In this document: positions 31,622 through 34,607 of the stretch, in pieces
How positions within the stretch are numbered: the stretch's first letter is position 1
Layout: the number at the start of each line of letters is the position of its first letter
Source: an uncultured Lentisphaerota bacterium
Lineage (GTDB): Bacteria > Verrucomicrobiota > Kiritimatiellia > CAIQIC01
Reading direction: 5' to 3'
DNA: 34,607 nt
Assembly: GCA_903896925.1 (NCBI GenBank)
Contig: CAITZM010000034.1
Span: 1 to 34,607, forward strand
Translations under genes and position numbers: made by a program
Notes under the pieces: generated by a model
What the model saw: only the letters and a program-made list of their open reading frames with translations
What the model was told of the DNA's origin: nothing
Database searches by the model: none

Positions 31622-31996
31622 ATGCGACGTACGGATAAGAGGGCGGTGGAGGGGCCGGCGCAACTGGCCTTGGATTTCAACCGCCCGACGCCACCGCCGT
31701 CGCCGCCGGCCGCCCTGCCGCGGACCGCGTTGCCCCGCGATCCGGCGGAGCGCGGCTATCATGCGTTCACCTCGGAGCAGACCGCGGCGTTGCAGGAGTT
31801 GGAGCGGCGGTTCGGTTTGATCCTGAACAGCCGGGTGCGCGTGACCCTGTTCGGGGTGCCGGCGGAGTTTGTCGGCAAGCTGATCCTGGCGCAACTGCTG
31901 CCCTTCGCCGACGGCGCCGGACACCTGCGCTTACGGATCGGCGCGGCGGAATTCGACGACACCGACATCGAGTCCTGCGTTCGTCTGCCGGACTAG
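31622..31996 (+). CDS. Hypothetical protein in the cbiR-cobU operon
   Basis: A 124-residue soluble protein not recognised. The first 45 residues are Pro/Arg-rich and probably disordered; residues about 46-120 form a small alpha/beta domain (HAFTSEQTAALQELERRFG, then VRVTLFGVPAEFVGKL) ending in an acidic FDDTDIESC segment. The ATG at 31622 is 8 nt after the cobU stop with AGGGG 6 nt upstream, so it belongs to the same operon. It is convergent with the kinase gene, 11 nt away, with no terminator between them. Whether it serves cobamide metabolism is unknown. Confidence 0.75.
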   Translation: MRRTDKRAVEGPAQLALDFNRPTPPPSPPAALPRTALPRDPAERGYHAFTSEQTAALQELERRFGLILNSRVRVTLFGVPAEFVGKLILAQLLPFADGAGHLRLRIGAAEFDDTDIESCVRLPD

Positions 31997-32007
31997 TTTG
32001 GAAGCAT

Positions 32008-34389
32008 TCAGGGCGAGGGCGCGGGTGCGGCGGGCGGGGGCTTGTGGCCGTCCACGAGCACCTGGATTTCGTTGATCGCGGTGTGCAGGTGTTTGGGCGA
32101 GCGGATGAGGCTGTAGACGCGCAGATAGCGGCCTTCGATCGGCTGCTTGAACTGGTGGACGGCGCGCTCGCCCTTGCTGTCCTTGACCGTCTGGGCCACC
32201 GCCCAATTCTGGCGGTCGGAGGAAACCTGCAACTTGTAGTCGAGCGAGTAGGCCTCGTCCCAATAGATGACGACGCCGGAAATCTTGTGTGGGCTGCCGA
32301 GGTCGGCGATGAACCACTGGTTGTCGCGCGGCAGGGAGGACCACTTGGTGTGGACGTCTCCGTCGATGGCCAGGCGCGCGGGCTCGGTCTTGGTCTCGGT
32401 GGCGGCAAAGGCGGCCTTGATCTCCGGGGGCGCCACCACCGGCTCCGGCTTGGGCGCGGGTTTGGAGTCGGGCTTGGCCTGCGCTTTCTTGGCCTCGGCC
32501 TCCTTTTTCTTCTTGTCCTCGTCGCCCTTCTTCTTCTTGTCCGCATCCTCTTTCTTGCGTAGCTCGGCTTCCTCGTCGGCCAGCTTCTTCTGGTGGTAAC
32601 CCAGGGTGCCCAGCAGCGAGGGGCTGCATTTGCCCTTGAAGTCCTCCAGCAGCTTGCGGGCCTCGGAAAATTTCCGGGCCTTGGCTAGCGCGCGCGCCTC
32701 CTCGGCGGTGCGGTCGAGGTCGTGGTTCTGCTTGACCCAGTGCTCGGCCAGGCCCTTGAAGGCGAACGGCCAGCCCGGCTCGTTGGGACCCGCAGGCTGA
32801 TAGGCTTCCAGCCGGTTGACGGCGCCCACGCGGTTGGTGGCGCTCATCCACTCGCGCAGGCCGGCGGCGAATTTCGTGAGCGGCGGATACCACGCGGGCG
32901 TGAGCGCGTTGGTGACGGTCAGGCTGTCCTCGCCGGCGCGCTTGAGCAGGTACTGCCCGATGGTCAGGGGCAGGCGCGAGGGCTCTCTGAGGAGGTTGGT
33001 GGACAGCGTCGGCGGCGCGGGCAGCACGTTCAGCAGTTCGGCGGCGTCGGCCTCGCGCCGGTCGGCGAGGAGCGTGATCGCCTGGAAGACGCGGATCCAG
33101 GCGCGTTGCTCGGGACTGGTCAGGACGTTGAGGCCGAGCGCCTCGAGGTTGTTGTTCACGGCGAGCACGGCGCCGCGCGCGAGGGGGCGGATGGCCTCGG
33201 CGAGGCGCGCATCCTCGTCGGCATTGAAGGGGTTCATGCTCGGCCCGCGCACGGGCGCGACGACCGCGGGGGCCGGCGGCGGCTCGACGGTTTTCTTGCT
33301 GTTCAGCACGAGATACAGGGTGACGCCGGCGGCCACGGTCAGCACGAGTCCGCCGATGCCGAGGAACACCCACAGCTTGCTGCCGGCGGGCGCCTTGGCC
33401 GGATGCCCGGGCACGCCCGGACTGGCCGGTTCGGCGGAGATCTTGGCCTTGGCGGCGGTGAGGTCGGAGATCAAGGAGGCGTAGTTCGGGTAACGCAGTA
33501 GCGTGTCCGACGCGAGCATCCGGTTGATGATGCGCACCGTGTCGGGATGCAGATCCTGACGGGCGACGCTGATGTCGGGCGGCGGCAGCTGCAGGCGCGC
33601 GAGCACGACTTCGGTCGGGGTGTCGCCATCGAACGGCGGCCGGATGGTCAGGGCGTGGAACATCGTGGCCCCGAGGCTGTAGATGTCGGCCCGCTGGTCG
33701 GATTTCAGCCGGCGCGCCTTTTCTGGCGCGATGTAAAAGGGCGTGCCCCAGATATCGCGGTCGCCGGCCTTCTGTTGGCGGATGAAGCCGGCGAGGCCGA
33801 AGTCGGCGACCTTGGCCGTGCCTTTCTTGTCGAACAGGATGTTGGCCGGCTTGATATCGCCGTGCATCAGGCCGGCTTCTTGGGCGGCCTTGAGGCCCTC
33901 GGCAACCTCGAGGCAGATTTCGAGCGCCTGCAGCTCGACCAGCGGCTGGCTGGAGGTGATGTAGGCGTCAAGCCGGCCGCCGTCCACGAGTTCCATGACC
34001 AGGTAGGGCTGGCCCTTCTCGCGGCCGAACGAGAAAATCTGGACGACGTTCGGGTGGTTGATCGCGGCGGCGGAGCGCGCCTCGCGCAGAAAATTTTCCA
34101 GGAACTGCGGGTCGTCGCCGAGCGACTTGTGCATGATCTTGATCGCCACCGGCCGGCCCAGCGCCTGGTCCACGCCGCGGTACACCACGCCCATGCCGCC
34201 GCGGCCGAGTTCCTCGAGGAGCAGGAAATTGCCGAGCTTGCCGGGCACCATCTGCTGGATGTGGCACTCGGGGCAGTTGAACAGCGTGAAGATGGGCAGG
34301 GAGGAAACGTCGAGATGGTGCCCGCAGTTGGCACAGGCAATCTTTTCGACATGGTCCGCCAGGATCGAAATGGAATCTTTGTCTGTCAC
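32008..34389 (-). CDS. Membrane Ser/Thr protein kinase with zinc ribbon and discoidin-like domain
   Basis: A 793-residue PknB-type sensor kinase. Residues 15-45 hold a zinc ribbon (C19, C22, C39, C42). The kinase domain (about 54-310) has GRGGMG at 62-67, Lys84, catalytic HGDIKPAN at 176-183 with Asp178, DFG at 196-198 and APE at 221-223. The usual HRD Arg is Gly. One membrane helix (339-362) leads to an extracytoplasmic part of about 240 residues, a Lys/Glu-rich segment (about 600-650) and an F5/8 type C (discoidin, CBM32-like) domain at about 657-780 (AIDGDVHTKWSS, DLGSPHKISGVVIYW, RYLRVYS). It may sense a carbohydrate or surface ligand. The start is GTG 34389 with only a weak GAG upstream. 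Substrates unknown. Confidence 0.93.
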   Translation of the reverse strand: MTDKDSISILADHVEKIACANCGHHLDVSSLPIFTLFNCPECHIQQMVPGKLGNFLLLEELGRGGMGVVYRGVDQALGRPVAIKIMHKSLGDDPQFLENFLREARSAAAINHPNVVQIFSFGREKGQPYLVMELVDGGRLDAYITSSQPLVELQALEICLEVAEGLKAAQEAGLMHGDIKPANILFDKKGTAKVADFGLAGFIRQQKAGDRDIWGTPFYIAPEKARRLKSDQRADIYSLGATMFHALTIRPPFDGDTPTEVVLARLQLPPPDISVARQDLHPDTVRIINRMLASDTLLRYPNYASLISDLTAAKAKISAEPASPGVPGHPAKAPAGSKLWVFLGIGGLVLTVAAGVTLYLVLNSKKTVEPPPAPAVVAPVRGPSMNPFNADEDARLAEAIRPLARGAVLAVNNNLEALGLNVLTSPEQRAWIRVFQAITLLADRREADAAELLNVLPAPPTLSTNLLREPSRLPLTIGQYLLKRAGEDSLTVTNALTPAWYPPLTKFAAGLREWMSATNRVGAVNRLEAYQPAGPNEPGWPFAFKGLAEHWVKQNHDLDRTAEEARALAKARKFSEARKLLEDFKGKCSPSLLGTLGYHQKKLADEEAELRKKEDADKKKKGDEDKKKKEAEAKKAQAKPDSKPAPKPEPVVAPPEIKAAFAATETKTEPARLAIDGDVHTKWSSLPRDNQWFIADLGSPHKISGVVIYWDEAYSLDYKLQVSSDRQNWAVAQTVKDSKGERAVHQFKQPIEGRYLRVYSLIRSPKHLHTAINEIQVLVDGHKPPPAAPAPSP

Positions 34390-34410
34390 ATTGCGCTCAA
34401 ATGTGGGGCG

Positions 34411-34439
34411 ATGCTAGCAGAGTGCGCCGCGCGCGGCAA
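34411..34439 (-). promoter_or_regulatory. Possible promoter of the kinase gene
   Basis: On the minus strand, TTGCCG (34434-34439), a 17-nt spacer and TAGCAT (34411-34416), ending 21 nt before the GTG. Confidence 0.45.
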
Positions 34440-34480
34440 CAGGGAACGCGCGCGGCGGCGCTTTGGGGTGTCGCGCCACT

Positions 34481-34607
34481 TTGAAAATGTCCCCTTGAAA
34501 CTCTTTTAGAATGTCCCCATAGCCGGCGCCCGCAGAAAGGCGGGCAGACGCGATGGAGAGGATCGAAATGAACACAAGGGAACGACGCTGCATGACGATC
34601 ATGACAC
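34481..34607 (+). mobile_element. Left end of an insertion sequence, cut by the window edge
   Basis: AATGTCCCC occurs twice (34486-34494 and 34510-34518), 24 bp apart, just upstream of a transposase-like start. Repeated AATGTCCCC words are, from memory, common at the ends of helix-turn-helix transposase elements. The exact boundary and the right end are not visible. Confidence 0.55.
34553..34607 (+). CDS. Transposase N-terminus (partial)
   Basis: The first 18 codons, MERIEMNTRERRCMTIMT, run off the window. The MNTRERR opening resembles the start of ISNCY/IS481-like transposases that begin with a helix-turn-helix domain. The ATG at 34553 or the in-frame ATG at 34568 could be the start. Family assignment rests on very little sequence. 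Confidence 0.5.
   Translation, partial: MERIEMNTRERRCMTIMT

Noticed and set aside
34414..34602. 62-codon minus-strand frame at the right edge
   Set aside because: It is antisense to the probable transposase start and crosses the insertion-sequence end and the kinase promoter; no supporting signal.

Overview
The window is GC-rich and densely coded. Its gene set points to the Verrucomicrobiota/Planctomycetota side of the tree, most likely a verrucomicrobial (Opitutae-like) bacterium: a Tat-exported Gfo/Idh/MocA oxidoreductase beside TIM-barrel sugar isomerases, a ThuA-domain protein, a CbiR-like cobamide enzyme of the type described in Akkermansia, a membrane-anchored Ser/Thr kinase with a discoidin-like domain, and many palindromic intergenic repeats. 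This placement is inference; there is no rRNA or ribosomal protein marker beyond IF-3 and ThrS.

Layout. 178-5507 (minus) is a compact five-gene operon: TetR regulator, TIM-barrel isomerase, MFS transporter, ketose 3-epimerase-type TIM barrel and a Tat-signal Gfo/Idh/MocA oxidoreductase. A perfect 7+7 bp palindrome lies inside the tetR promoter, so the regulator probably represses its own operon. 5678-8320 (plus) carries thrS and infC, closed by a strong terminator. 8444-9503 (minus) holds two membrane proteins. 9693-14213 (plus) holds an MscS channel and a CtpF-like P-type ATPase. 14253-17149 is accessory: a truncated MmeI-type restriction-modification gene abutting two lower-GC lipoprotein genes. 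17150-18056 has no gene but contains palindromes and a 21-bp-periodic degenerate tandem array.

18057-18692 (minus) is a DUF2959-like lipoprotein, divergent from an exported metallophosphoesterase (18937). 20113-23623 is a two-gene unit: a polytopic membrane protein and an anchored coiled-coil protein with an Asp in its N-terminal membrane helix, possibly a divergent ion-driven motor pair. 23931-26144 is RecD2. 26235-27618 (minus) holds a WbuC-type cupin and a ThuA-domain protein. 28113-30053 is a MurU-AmgK fusion for cell-wall sugar salvage. 30160-31996 is a probable cobamide remodelling operon (cbiR-like, cobU, small hypothetical). 32008-34389 (minus) is the kinase, and an insertion sequence begins at the right edge.

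Regulatory signals are unusually readable. Many promoters have a TTGAC- or TTGGAA-type -35 and a TAcacT/TATxxT -10. For tetR, the mmeI remnant, recD2 and murU-amgK the -10 box ends only 6-7 nt before the start codon and no Shine-Dalgarno is visible, which predicts leaderless mRNAs. Intergenic gaps are filled with short hairpins whose arms differ from copy to copy, and with TTTTCC..GGAAAA palindromes that sometimes supply a promoter -35 box or a terminator stem.
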